Shown here piece by piece: positions 1 through 7,416 of a DNA stretch of 64,000 bases. Made by a program: the position numbers and the translations under genes. The stretch comes from Fimbriimonadaceae bacterium (GTDB lineage Bacteria > Armatimonadota > Fimbriimonadia > Fimbriimonadales > Fimbriimonadaceae). The DNA lies in contig JALHNM010000003.1 in the NCBI GenBank assembly GCA_022843485.1, positions 62,001-126,000 on the forward strand, read 5' to 3'. Within the stretch, counting starts at the first letter, position 1, and each line of letters begins with the position of its first letter. The notes below the pieces were generated by a model. The model did no database searches. It had not been told where the DNA came from and saw only the letters and a list, made by a program, of their open reading frames with translations.

Positions 1-1
1 G

Positions 2-250
2 ACGCCCATGCTCATCGAGGGGGTCATCCAAGGCGCCTTCGGCGGGGCCCTCGCCACCCTCGTGCTCTGGTCGGCTCACAACGTCGTCCAACAGACCGTC
101 GTGCGCAACCTCACGGCGATCGGCACGATGCCCGCCTTCCCGACCGCGACCGCCCTCGCCTGGCTCATCGGGATCGGGGCGGCGTACGGGTTCGTGTGCT
201 CGTTCGTCGCCGTCCGCGAACCGATGCAGCCGCGGCGGAGGCCCGCGTGA
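2..250 (+). CDS. ftsX: Cell-division permease FtsX, C-terminal end (partial)
   Basis: The reading frame is open from the first base and carries the last two membrane segments of an FtsX-like permease. The stretch around LIEGVIQGAFGGALATLVLW matches the 'EG..xG..GA' loop and third helix typical of FtsX, followed by a short loop and a final helix (AWLIGIGAAYGFVCSFVAV). FtsX couples the cytoplasmic ATPase FtsE to activation of periplasmic murein hydrolases at the septum. The stop codon overlaps the GTG of the following M23 protein (GTGA), the classic FtsEX-EnvC arrangement. The rest of the gene lies upstream of the window, and the ATG at 8 is internal. Confidence 0.72.
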   Translation, partial: TPMLIEGVIQGAFGGALATLVLWSAHNVVQQTVVRNLTAIGTMPAFPTATALAWLIGIGAAYGFVCSFVAVREPMQPRRRPA

Positions 251-1383
251 GGGCCACGGCCCTTCTCGGGCTGGTCGCCCTCCTCCTTTCCGGCCCGCTC
301 GCCCAGAGCCAGACCCGACCCGCCACCCAACAGAAGCAGGCCGAGCTCCGCAAGAAGTTGAGCGGGGTCCGACATGAGACCAACGAGGTCCGCCAGGAAC
401 TGCGACAAAAGAAGCGCGAGGTGTGGGTCGTGTCCGAGGAGATGAAGGGCCTCGACACCCAGATCTCAAACCTCGACGAGAAGATCGACGACACCCGGAC
501 CCGGCTCCGGGAATCCCGCCGGCTCCAGGGTCGGCTCGCCGCGGAGTACGCCGAGGTGTCGCAGGAGCTCAAGAGTAAGCGAGAGGTGGCGGGGCGGCGG
601 ATCCGGTCGATGTACGTGGACGGGAACGAGTCGGTCCTGTCCGTCCTCGTCGGGGCTCGGGATCTGGCCGACTTCGCGTCCCGCAAGGCCCTCCTCGAAC
701 GCATCGCCGAACGAGACCGGACCCTCTTCGTCGAGGTCAAGGCCCTCCGAGACGAGGTCGCCTCGCGAAAGGCCAAGCAAGACCGGGTCGTCGCCGAGGT
801 CCAGGCCCTCGAAGCCCGGCAGCGCGAGCAGCAGGACACGCTCGACACAGCCATGGGACGGAAGGAGTCGCTCCTCGACCGCCTCCGTGAAGAGCGCGAG
901 ACCCTCGAGGAGGAGCTCGAGGCCATGCTCCAGGAGAGCCGCCGCATCCAGGCCCAGATCCAGGCCTTCCAACGGGCCAACGTCGGCCGCGGCCCGGTGT
1001 ACCGGGGCGGCTTCGCTAGCCCGCTCTCCGGCCGGTTGAGTAGCGGCTTCGGCTACCGGATCCACCCGATCTCACGGACCCGCCGGATGCACACCGGCAT
1101 CGACATCGCCGCCCCCACCGGGTCGCCGATACGTGCCGCCGGCTCGGGCACGGTCATCTCCGCGGGCTGGATGCGGGGGTACGGGCTCACCGTCATCATC
1201 GACCACGGCGGCGGCCGGTCCACCCTCTACGCCCATTGCTCCCGGGTCTTCGTCCGGGCGGGGCAACGGGTGGGCACCGGCGACCGTATCGCGGCCGTCG
1301 GGTCCACCGGGTTCTCGACCGGGCCCCACCTCCACTTCGAGGTCAGGATCGACGGCGTCCCCGTCGACCCCCGCGGCCGTTAA
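247..1383 (+). CDS. Secreted EnvC-like M23 murein hydrolase / activator
   Basis: A 378-aa exported protein. The GTG at 247 overlaps the ftsX stop and gives a clean signal peptide (RATALLGLVALLLSGPLAQS). Upstream in-frame ATG codons would lie inside ftsX and mask the signal. Residues about 25-235 are Glu/Arg/Gln-rich coiled coil. The C-terminal part is an M23 (LytM) domain with HTGID (His282, Asp286) and HLHF (His361, His363) present, so the zinc site looks intact, unlike E. coli EnvC, which lacks it. It probably acts at the division septum under FtsEX control, either cutting peptidoglycan directly or activating an amidase. Confidence 0.88.
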   Translation: MRATALLGLVALLLSGPLAQSQTRPATQQKQAELRKKLSGVRHETNEVRQELRQKKREVWVVSEEMKGLDTQISNLDEKIDDTRTRLRESRRLQGRLAAEYAEVSQELKSKREVAGRRIRSMYVDGNESVLSVLVGARDLADFASRKALLERIAERDRTLFVEVKALRDEVASRKAKQDRVVAEVQALEARQREQQDTLDTAMGRKESLLDRLREERETLEEELEAMLQESRRIQAQIQAFQRANVGRGPVYRGGFASPLSGRLSSGFGYRIHPISRTRRMHTGIDIAAPTGSPIRAAGSGTVISAGWMRGYGLTVIIDHGGGRSTLYAHCSRVFVRAGQRVGTGDRIAAVGSTGFSTGPHLHFEVRIDGVPVDPRGR

Positions 1384-1437
1384 GGCACGAGTGTTAAGGC
1401 CTGGAGGACAAGGGGCCTAATCGGCGGCGACCCCGTG

Positions 1438-1443
1438 TATACT
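1438..1443 (+). promoter_or_regulatory. -10 box of the riboswitch transcript
   Basis: TATACT is a near-consensus -10 hexamer 55 bp after the M23 stop codon and about 40 bp before the riboswitch core. No good -35 is visible at 17 bp. The RNA would begin near 1450 with a small hairpin (GTGGCC/GGCCAC arms, about 1451-1468). Confidence 0.5.
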
Positions 1444-1481
1444 TATGCCGGTGGCCTTTACGGGCCACTCCGAGGCCTAAT

Positions 1482-1583
1482 GCCGGGCGACCGGCAACGG
1501 GGGAACCGAGTCAAGGGGTGAATCGCGGCGCGAGTCGTGAAGGGTGGTTCTTGGCCCTAACCCGTCAGCTAACCTCGTCGGCC
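1482..1583 (+). promoter_or_regulatory. c-di-AMP riboswitch (ydaO/yuaA type)
   Basis: The conserved blocks of the ydaO/yuaA aptamer appear in order: ACGGGGGAACC (1497-1507), AAGGGGTGAATC (1513-1524) and CCCGTCAGCTAACCTCGTCGG (1561-1581; the hallmark CCGTCAGCTAACCTCG is intact). The 5' GCCGG..CCGGC segment (1482-1495) and the 3' CGTCGGC close the element. In this family c-di-AMP binding usually shuts off expression of cell-wall hydrolases or potassium transporters. Here the next coding signal is a 70-codon ORF with a strong ribosome binding site, not a recognisable hydrolase or transporter. A CCAGGC-TCT-GCCTGG hairpin (1594-1608) lies between the aptamer and that site and overlaps its first bases, so it could be the expression platform. 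Identification is from recalled consensus; a covariance-model search would confirm it. Confidence 0.85.
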
Positions 1584-1618
1584 GATGCAAGAACCAGGCT
1601 CTGCCTGGAGGAGGAATC

Positions 1619-1831
1619 GTGGGTCCCGTCGTCCGAACCGTCCCGTCGCGCTGGCACAACGAAGTGTCGATGAAGGCGTGCGTGTCGTTAGGCGCCGTCC
1701 TGCACCGTCTGCCCTTTTCTCCGCCGCCCTTCGTGGGCCAAGCGGGTCTCTCGGTCAGCGAAATCCCTCCTATCCCCCTCTCCGCCCGCCCGGCCCTTTT
1801 CCACCACGCGGGCCGTGGTCGGACGCCGTAG
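1619..1831 (+). CDS. Possible 70-aa protein downstream of the riboswitch
   Basis: A GTG start follows a strong Shine-Dalgarno (GGAGGAGGA, 1607-1615) placed directly after the riboswitch and its hairpin. The predicted product (begins MGPVVRTVPSRW, ends HHAGRGRTP) is rich in Pro and small residues and I do not recognise it. It has no signal peptide or membrane helix. An internal in-frame ATG at 1670 is an alternative start. The case for coding is the position behind an aptamer and a strong SD; the case against is the short length and unremarkable composition. It could be a decayed remnant of a former riboswitch-controlled gene. Confidence 0.35.
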   Translation: MGPVVRTVPSRWHNEVSMKACVSLGAVLHRLPFSPPPFVGQAGLSVSEIPPIPLSARPALFHHAGRGRTP

Positions 1832-1847
1832 GGGACCTCCGAAAGGC

Positions 1848-1881
1848 GCCCGGGGAGCTCGACGATGAGCCTCCCCCGGGC
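1848..1881 (+). terminator. GC-rich hairpin between riboswitch unit and fabI
   Basis: GCCCGGGGAG (1848-1857) pairs with CTCCCCCGGGC (1871-1881) with one bulged C. No T-run follows, so termination is uncertain. It separates the riboswitch transcript from the fabI promoter. Confidence 0.35.
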
Positions 1882-1901
1882 CGCTGTCTCCCCGGCAAGC
1901 G

Positions 1902-1907
1902 TACAAT
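1902..1907 (+). promoter_or_regulatory. fabI -10 box (probable leaderless start)
   Basis: TACAAT lies 7 nt before the ATG at 1915 with no Shine-Dalgarno between them. Transcription from it would begin at or next to the start codon. This supports 1915 rather than the ATG at 1906, which overlaps the box. Confidence 0.5.
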
Positions 1908-1914
1908 GCGCTCC

Positions 1915-2679
1915 ATGCTCCTGGACGGCAAGAAGGGCCTCGTCCTCAACGTCACCAACAAGAACTCGATCGGCTGGGCCGTCGCCCGGGCCGCCCACGA
2001 CCACGGGGCCGAGGTCGGGGTCGGCGCCCAAGACGCCCGGATGCGCGAGAAGGTCGAGGCCCTCGTCGCCGACCACCCCCGGATGCGGGCCCACACCGTC
2101 GACTTCAGCTTCGACGACCAGCTCGAAGCACTCGCCGACGAGGTCCGCGCCACCTACGGGAAGATCGACTTCCTCGTCCACTCCGCCGCGTTCGCCAAAC
2201 GCGAGGACCTCAGCGGCAGGTTCATCGAGACGAGCCGCGACGGGTTCCAACTCGCCATCGACGTCTCCGCCTACTCCCTCGTCGCCCTGTGCCGGGCCCT
2301 CGAAGGAGTGCTCGCCGACGACGCCAGCGTCATGGCGATGAGCTACCTCGGCTCCACCCGAGCGGTTGGCAACTACAACGTGATGGGCGTGGCCAAGGCG
2401 GCCCTCGAGTCCTCCGTCCGTTACCTGGCCGGCGACCTCGGCGTCCGCGGGATCAGGGTCAACACCGTCAGCCCCGGGCCGATCAACACCGTGGCCGCCC
2501 GCGGCGTGAAGGGACTCGGCGAGATGATCGACTACGTCCACTCACGGGCCCCGCTCAAGAGGCCGTTCGGTCAAGACGAAGTGGCCGGAACCTGCGTCTA
2601 TCTGATGAGCGACTTGAGCCGGGGCGTCAGCGGGCAGATCGTGTTCGTCGACGACGGCTACAACATCGTCGGGATGTAG
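1915..2679 (+). CDS. fabI: Enoyl-ACP reductase FabI
   Basis: A 254-aa short-chain dehydrogenase of the FabI class, which reduces trans-2-enoyl-ACP with NAD(P)H in the last step of each fatty-acid elongation cycle. The N-terminus (LLDGKKGLVLNVTNKNSIGW) has the FabI-specific nucleotide-binding pattern in place of the usual TGxxxGIG. The catalytic Tyr-x6-Lys (NYNVMGVAKAAL) and a preceding YLGS Tyr are present, as is VNTVSPGPI. The start at 1915 fits family length and the -10 box. It is followed with no gap by the formiminotransferase gene (TAG then ATG), so the two are probably co-transcribed although their pathways are unrelated. Confidence 0.93.
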   Translation: MLLDGKKGLVLNVTNKNSIGWAVARAAHDHGAEVGVGAQDARMREKVEALVADHPRMRAHTVDFSFDDQLEALADEVRATYGKIDFLVHSAAFAKREDLSGRFIETSRDGFQLAIDVSAYSLVALCRALEGVLADDASVMAMSYLGSTRAVGNYNVMGVAKAALESSVRYLAGDLGVRGIRVNTVSPGPINTVAARGVKGLGEMIDYVHSRAPLKRPFGQDEVAGTCVYLMSDLSRGVSGQIVFVDDGYNIVGM

Positions 2680-3564
2680 ATGCGCGTCCTCACCGTCCCC
2701 AACTGGTCCTTCGGCCGTGACCGGCGCCTCCTCCTCGCTTGCCGCGAGGCGCTTGACCGGTGGCCGCTCGCCGTCCACTTCTGTGAGAGCGACGTCGACC
2801 ACAACCGGACGGTGACCGCCTTCAGCGGCGAGCAAGAACCAGTCGAGGAAGCGCTCCTCGACCTCGCCCGCCTCGTGCTCCCCGCGATCGACCTCAACCG
2901 TCACACCGGCGTCCACCCGCGGATCGGGGGCCTGGACGTGTGCCCGTTCCTCCCCCTGGCGCCCCTCTCGACGAAGGTCCGGCGTGAGCGATTCCTCAGT
3001 TGGGTCGAGGGGGTCGGCGCAAGCCTCGCCGAGGCTTTCGAGATCCCTGTGTTCCTCTACGAGAAGTCCGAGCGGGGCCGGCACGAGAGCGATCTGCCGA
3101 CGTTGCGGTCAGGCGGGTTCGGCGGGCTGCTAGACCGCCCGCTTCGGCCCGACTTCGGCCCGACCCGCGCCCACCCCCACCTGGGGGCGACCGTCCTCGG
3201 TTGGCGCGACTTCCTCATCGCGATGAACGCCAACCTGCGCACCACGGACCTTAGCGCAGCCAAGCGGGTGGCCGGCGCGATCCGGCGACTGCGGGCGGAG
3301 GGCGACCCCCGGTTCCTCGGCGTCCGCTCCCTCGGGTTCCCGCTCGCCTCCCGCGAGTTGGTCCAGGTCTCGATCAACGTGACCATGCCCGACCTCACCC
3401 CGATCGACCCGATCCTCGAGTTCGTGGCCGGCCACGCCTGGGACATGGGGGTCGAGGTCGCCGAGCACGAACTCATCGGCGTGATCCGGGAGCAGGACCT
3501 CCCCACCGCCACCCGCCTCTACCCCCGCCCCGCCCAGATCGTCCGCCTCGAAGTCCCGGCCTGA
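2680..3564 (+). CDS. Glutamate formiminotransferase (FtcD-like)
   Basis: A 294-aa protein with the formiminotransferase N-terminal signature (DLNRHTGVHPRIGGLDVCPF), including the conserved His and Arg of the HPRxG loop, followed by the C-terminal subdomain (residues about 175-290, VSINVTMPDLTPI). It has no fused cyclodeaminase domain. The family transfers the formimino group of N-formimino-glutamate to tetrahydrofolate, linking histidine breakdown to one-carbon metabolism. No other hut gene is in the window, so the in vivo substrate is inferred. It is directly abutted to fabI, so translation is probably coupled. Confidence 0.85.
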   Translation: MRVLTVPNWSFGRDRRLLLACREALDRWPLAVHFCESDVDHNRTVTAFSGEQEPVEEALLDLARLVLPAIDLNRHTGVHPRIGGLDVCPFLPLAPLSTKVRRERFLSWVEGVGASLAEAFEIPVFLYEKSERGRHESDLPTLRSGGFGGLLDRPLRPDFGPTRAHPHLGATVLGWRDFLIAMNANLRTTDLSAAKRVAGAIRRLRAEGDPRFLGVRSLGFPLASRELVQVSINVTMPDLTPIDPILEFVAGHAWDMGVEVAEHELIGVIREQDLPTATRLYPRPAQIVRLEVPA

Positions 3565-3725
3565 CCCAGACACCGTCCTTCGACCCGCCCACGAAAGCCC
3601 CCGTACGAACAGGTTCAACCGCTTGGACGCCAGCGACTCCGACCACCAACCCAGCCCCGTCCACCCTCACGTATTTTTGCCTGCTTTCCAGCGACCCCTT
3701 GCCTTGCCCCTCGGGGAGGTGTAGG

Positions 3726-5003
3726 ATGGTGGATGCAATGTTCAGGCTTCGTACTTTGGTGGCGGTGTTGTGCGGAGGCGCTGCGCTGCTTGGTGGGGGC
3801 ATCGCCGAGGCGAACCTTCCCTATGGAGTGGTCGAGGTGGACTACCTAAGCAGCCTGCAGATCACGGACCGTCACCAGGCCCCTGCCCCCTACGACCCGA
3901 AGGAGTTCCCGGGCGGGGCCCCGGGAACGGCCTGGGTGCGTTCGGGTGGCACCAGACAGGTGAAGTACGTCTTCCTCAACCCCACGAACGTGGCGCACAC
4001 GGCGACCGTCACCGCCGAGAACGGGGTCTTCTACGGATTCTGCGCCTCCTACCCGGTGACGGCAACGCCGGACTCGCCGACCATCTCCTTCCCGGCTGGG
4101 GGCACGGCCGAGGTCACCTTCACCCTCTCTGGGTTCCCGAACCATGTCACACTTGGGGACTTGAGGGTGGATCTGACCGTCGAGTCCGCGTACGCGGGGC
4201 TGACCGGCGCCATCGAGGAGCGGCTCTACTTCACCGACGCCTACCCGCTGGGGGCTAGCCACGGCCACCAGATCCCGGTCTGGGCCGAAGTCCTCGAGGA
4301 CGCCTGTCGCTTCGCCTGTACCGCCGTCGGCCCGTCCGCCGTCCGGCAAGCCACGACCTACAAGCTCTTCCACTCCCACCGCGACTTCTGGACGACCGTG
4401 TTCGTCTACGAAGGAACTCAACTTCGCTGGGCGAGGCCCGCTCCCGGTGGCTCATCGGCCGTAACCAATTGGACGTTCAAGCTGAGCGAGTTCGCAGCCG
4501 CCAGGGAGGTCTCCCGTTACGTGAACGGGCAGTGTACGGACGTATCGATGTACCTGATCGTATTGACGAGCGCGCTGGGAGTACCCTTGCTGGGCGTTGA
4601 ACAGAGGCCGAACAGCCCCGGTTACCCCGTACCTTCGCTCTCGTTCGAGACACACCCTCTTGTGCCTATTGGGTCAGACTCCTCTGATCCTGGGCTCTAT
4701 CTGCCGACCACCTGGCAGTTTCATCAGCACAACCGCTACGGCCCCGATGTCTTCGACTCCTGCCTGGCGCTCCCGGTCGATCTCGGAGGAGCTGCCTGGA
4801 TGAACCCGATCTGGCAATGGCCGCTCGAGACCCCGCCGGCCCTCTCGTACTGGCAAACGGAGATCGTTCCAGCCCCGCCCTCGGGTTCAAAGTTCCGCGG
4901 CCTGGCGTTCCGATACGAAGGCCAGACCACTCCCCAAGGGTCGGTCGTCCAGCGAACGGTCAAGCAGGCCCGGCTGGTTGCACTCCAGTATCCCTCACCC
5001 TAA
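3726..5003 (+). CDS. Secreted protein with transglutaminase-like C-terminal domain
   Basis: The start at 3726 has GGGGAGGTG (3713-3721) just upstream; the ATG at 3738 is an alternative. The product (425 aa) begins with a signal peptide (FRLRTLVAVLCGGAALLGGG, cleavage near AEA). Residues about 70-165 look like an Ig-like beta domain (KYVFLNPTNVAHTATVTAEN). The C-terminal half carries GQCTDVSMYLIVLTSALGVP (Cys270), then WQFHQHN and VFDSCLAL, spaced like the Cys-His-Asp triad of transglutaminase/papain-fold proteins. This fold call is an inference from motif order. The 3' half has more A/T and less uniform codon use than its neighbours. It is probably co-transcribed with the next gene, 46 bp away. 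Confidence 0.6.
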   Translation: MVDAMFRLRTLVAVLCGGAALLGGGIAEANLPYGVVEVDYLSSLQITDRHQAPAPYDPKEFPGGAPGTAWVRSGGTRQVKYVFLNPTNVAHTATVTAENGVFYGFCASYPVTATPDSPTISFPAGGTAEVTFTLSGFPNHVTLGDLRVDLTVESAYAGLTGAIEERLYFTDAYPLGASHGHQIPVWAEVLEDACRFACTAVGPSAVRQATTYKLFHSHRDFWTTVFVYEGTQLRWARPAPGGSSAVTNWTFKLSEFAAAREVSRYVNGQCTDVSMYLIVLTSALGVPLLGVEQRPNSPGYPVPSLSFETHPLVPIGSDSSDPGLYLPTTWQFHQHNRYGPDVFDSCLALPVDLGGAAWMNPIWQWPLETPPALSYWQTEIVPAPPSGSKFRGLAFRYEGQTTPQGSVVQRTVKQARLVALQYPSP

Positions 5004-5049
5004 AGTTCCGAACCCCCGACAGTCCGCACGCATCAAACAGGATAGAACC

Positions 5050-5898
5050 ATGACAACCTTGAGCCAGTCTGTGACCACGTGGTTCGCGCGATATAGCTTG
5101 GTGGCCCTTTGCCTCGCGAGCCTTTCGCCGGTAACTGCCCAGTACGAGAACACGTTCAGCCCCGAAGCATACAATCGGGGAGTGTCCCGGATTGTCGTCC
5201 CAGAGCTTGACCTTCGCGCTAAGGGCTTAAAGGGTGCGAGTAACGGAGTCGACGTGCAAGCTTGGCGATCGCGGGACGGGGCCCGGCTGAACGTGTACGC
5301 GTACTCCCTCTCCGGCGCAAGCAAGGAGACGATGTTCTGGCCGGGGGGCGCCGATGCCACTCCGATTATCCAGGTCCTGCCCTCCGGGTTCCGAGTCTTT
5401 GGCGACGCAGTCGTACCAAGGGGCCGGGGGTCTCGGGTGGTCAGCCTCTTCTCAGGGGGCCATGTTGTCACGGCAGGTTTCGACTATCAGTACTCCGGCC
5501 AGCCGGGGCGCCCTTCGTGGCGTCTAGTTGATCCCGAGGCCGACGTTCTGTTGCTAGAGGCCGTCGCGCGGGCGGTGTTCTCCCAAATGCTTCTCGCAGA
5601 GACCGACCGGTCGGCCGCGGCGAGAATCTCCGGACGCGAGGTCGGTAGGCGGGTTGCGAAGTCTGGAGCCGGGCTCCTTAGCCTAGACGACTGGTGCGTG
5701 GCCAAGGGCGTCGCGCTGACGAAGAACCATGAGACCGGTTTCGGGCGTTTCACGATCGGGGGCGTGACAGTGATCGTGCCCCTTGCCGGCGACGAGGTCA
5801 AAGTGGGGTCGGAGAGGCGCCGCCTCACCGCCCCGATCGTACAGGACGACGGGGACTGGTTCGTGGACGAGGCGTTCTTGCGGTCGCTGAGCCGGTGA
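5050..5898 (+). CDS. Secreted protein with copper-amine-oxidase-N-like tail
   Basis: The ATG at 5050 follows AGGA and gives a signal peptide (MTTLSQSVTTWF..VALCLASLSPVTA) on a 282-aa protein. The middle region is not recognised. The last 55 residues (FTIGGVTVIVPLAGDEVKVG ... GDWFVDEAFLRSL) resemble the repeat often called the copper amine oxidase N-terminal domain, a surface-protein module with no oxidase activity of its own. Base composition is less GC-rich than flanking genes and includes TTG, GTA and AAG-rich stretches, as in the preceding gene, so the pair may have been acquired together. Confidence 0.55.
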   Translation: MTTLSQSVTTWFARYSLVALCLASLSPVTAQYENTFSPEAYNRGVSRIVVPELDLRAKGLKGASNGVDVQAWRSRDGARLNVYAYSLSGASKETMFWPGGADATPIIQVLPSGFRVFGDAVVPRGRGSRVVSLFSGGHVVTAGFDYQYSGQPGRPSWRLVDPEADVLLLEAVARAVFSQMLLAETDRSAAARISGREVGRRVAKSGAGLLSLDDWCVAKGVALTKNHETGFGRFTIGGVTVIVPLAGDEVKVGSERRRLTAPIVQDDGDWFVDEAFLRSLSR

Positions 5899-5907
5899 GC
5901 GGGGGCT

Positions 5908-6426
5908 TCAAGCGTGGCCGAACGGCAGGTGCCGACGGACGTGGGTCAGCGAGTGGGCGATCCCCTCGTAGAGCTCACTGAGCCTCCGGTAGGTCGCGGC
6001 CTCGGCGTCGTAGGGACGGTAATCGAAGGTACTCACCAGGTAGTAGCTCTCCTTCGCCTGCCGGGTGTAGTCGCACCGCAGTTCCCGCCCGTCCTGGAGC
6101 CGGAGCCGGCTCAGGTACGCCGGGTTGACCCCCGACCAGAACAGGATGTAGTCCCCGATGTGCTTGTGGACCTCCCGCTCCCGCTCGAAAGACCCGGCGT
6201 TCAGCCGGACGTCCCCCTCGGCGAGCATCTCGTAGACCGACGTCACCGGACGCCCGTCCGGCCCCCGGATCGAGTACACCCGGTCGGTCCGCATGAACTC
6301 GGTGAGGAGCCGGGAGACGTAATCGACGACGTCATCCACGTGGCGCTCGCGGAGTTCCACCGCGAGCGCCTCGTGCACGAGGTCGCGAAAGTGCATGAAC
6401 AGGGGGTCGTCGCCGGTTCGTGCCAT
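5908..6426 (-). CDS. Conserved hypothetical soluble protein
   Basis: A 172-aa protein starting MARTGDDPLFMHFRD. I do not recognise the family. It has no signal peptide or membrane helix. It is rich in charged residues, mostly predicted helical at the N-terminus (VHEALAVELRERHVDDVVDY), with a central part containing several Tyr and Arg. Longer in-frame extensions upstream have no supporting start signal. It is convergent with the secreted-protein gene on its left and divergent from the membrane-protein gene on its right. Confidence 0.6.
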   Translation of the reverse strand: MARTGDDPLFMHFRDLVHEALAVELRERHVDDVVDYVSRLLTEFMRTDRVYSIRGPDGRPVTSVYEMLAEGDVRLNAGSFEREREVHKHIGDYILFWSGVNPAYLSRLRLQDGRELRCDYTRQAKESYYLVSTFDYRPYDAEAATYRRLSELYEGIAHSLTHVRRHLPFGHA

Positions 6427-6558
6427 AGGGCCGTTATTCCACCTTTCCCCTAAGATGCGAGATCCGTCGGGGAAGTTCGCCCGACCCGCCAGGAACGGGT
6501 CTGCGGGCCAGGACGTCCTACGGTATGGGAGAATCGAGACCGCCTCGATGAGAACGCT

Positions 6559-7401
6559 GTGAACACCTCGCCCGACCCCTACGCAGGCCACGTCAAGAAG
6601 GAGCGCAACGCCCTCCTCGTAGCCTTGGCCGTCCTCGCCGTGGTGGTGGTCGTCGGGATCGGGGTGAGCGGCCTCCTCGCCCGGGGTCAGGGCCTCCCCA
6701 ACCCCGTCACCCAGGCCGACCTCCCGAGGCCTAGCAACGTGACCCAAGCGACCGGCCAGACGGCACCCGTGACCCGGGCCACCGCCCAGACGGCTCCCGT
6801 CACCCAGGCCGCCGCCGAAGTCCCGCCGGAGATGCCGCCGGACGTTCTCGAGTGGCTGAAGCACCTCGAACGGGTCGAGGGCCTGCGCAAGGACATGGCC
6901 ACCCGCCAGATCGCCGGGCTCCTCACGAGCCTCGCCATGCTCAGCGGGGTCGGAGGCACCGAGGAGATCATGCGGGGCCTCCTAGACGGTGACGACAACG
7001 CCCTCGAACAAACCCCGTCCCAAGAGGTCTCTGACCAGGCGTCGGTCAAACGGAACGAGTGGCGGCTCCTGATCGAGGACTTTGACTCCCTGCCCCCGCC
7101 CACCGAGTGCGTGCCCATCCGCAACGCCTACGCCCAGGCCATCGGCGAGACGAAAATCATGATCGTCGAGGTGCTCGACGCCATCTCCCAGGCCGGGGAC
7201 GACCCGAAGCTCGCGATCACCTCCCTCCAGAAGCTCAAGGGCACGAGCGCCGCCCGGATCGACACCGCCGCCCGCCAAACCGACGACCTGGTGCGGGAGA
7301 TCTGCGACCGATACCGGAAGCGGAAGTGGTTCGACGTCACCGCCGACATCGGCGGCAACATGGGCGGGGTTCTCGGGGGCCTCGGCGGCCTCGGCCGCTA
7401 G
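6559..7401 (+). CDS. Single-pass membrane protein of unknown function
   Basis: The GTG at 6559 opens a 280-aa protein. One N-terminal transmembrane helix (ALLVALAVLAVVVVVGIGVSG) is followed by a low-complexity linker with three near-repeats (VTQATGQTAP, VTRATAQTAP, VTQAAAEVPP). A helical extracytoplasmic domain (residues about 95-270) with two Cys follows, ending in Gly-rich GGNMGGVLGGLGGLGR. I do not recognise the family. The helix probably acts as a signal anchor with the bulk outside the cytoplasm. It is convergent with the TPR gene. Confidence 0.6.
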   Translation: MNTSPDPYAGHVKKERNALLVALAVLAVVVVVGIGVSGLLARGQGLPNPVTQADLPRPSNVTQATGQTAPVTRATAQTAPVTQAAAEVPPEMPPDVLEWLKHLERVEGLRKDMATRQIAGLLTSLAMLSGVGGTEEIMRGLLDGDDNALEQTPSQEVSDQASVKRNEWRLLIEDFDSLPPPTECVPIRNAYAQAIGETKIMIVEVLDAISQAGDDPKLAITSLQKLKGTSAARIDTAARQTDDLVREICDRYRKRKWFDVTADIGGNMGGVLGGLGGLGR

Positions 7402-7416
7402 GCTCGGAACCGGCGC

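Noticed and set aside
1906-1914. ATG at 1906 as fabI start
   Set aside because: It overlaps the TACAAT box and adds three residues not typical of FabI; 1915 fits better.
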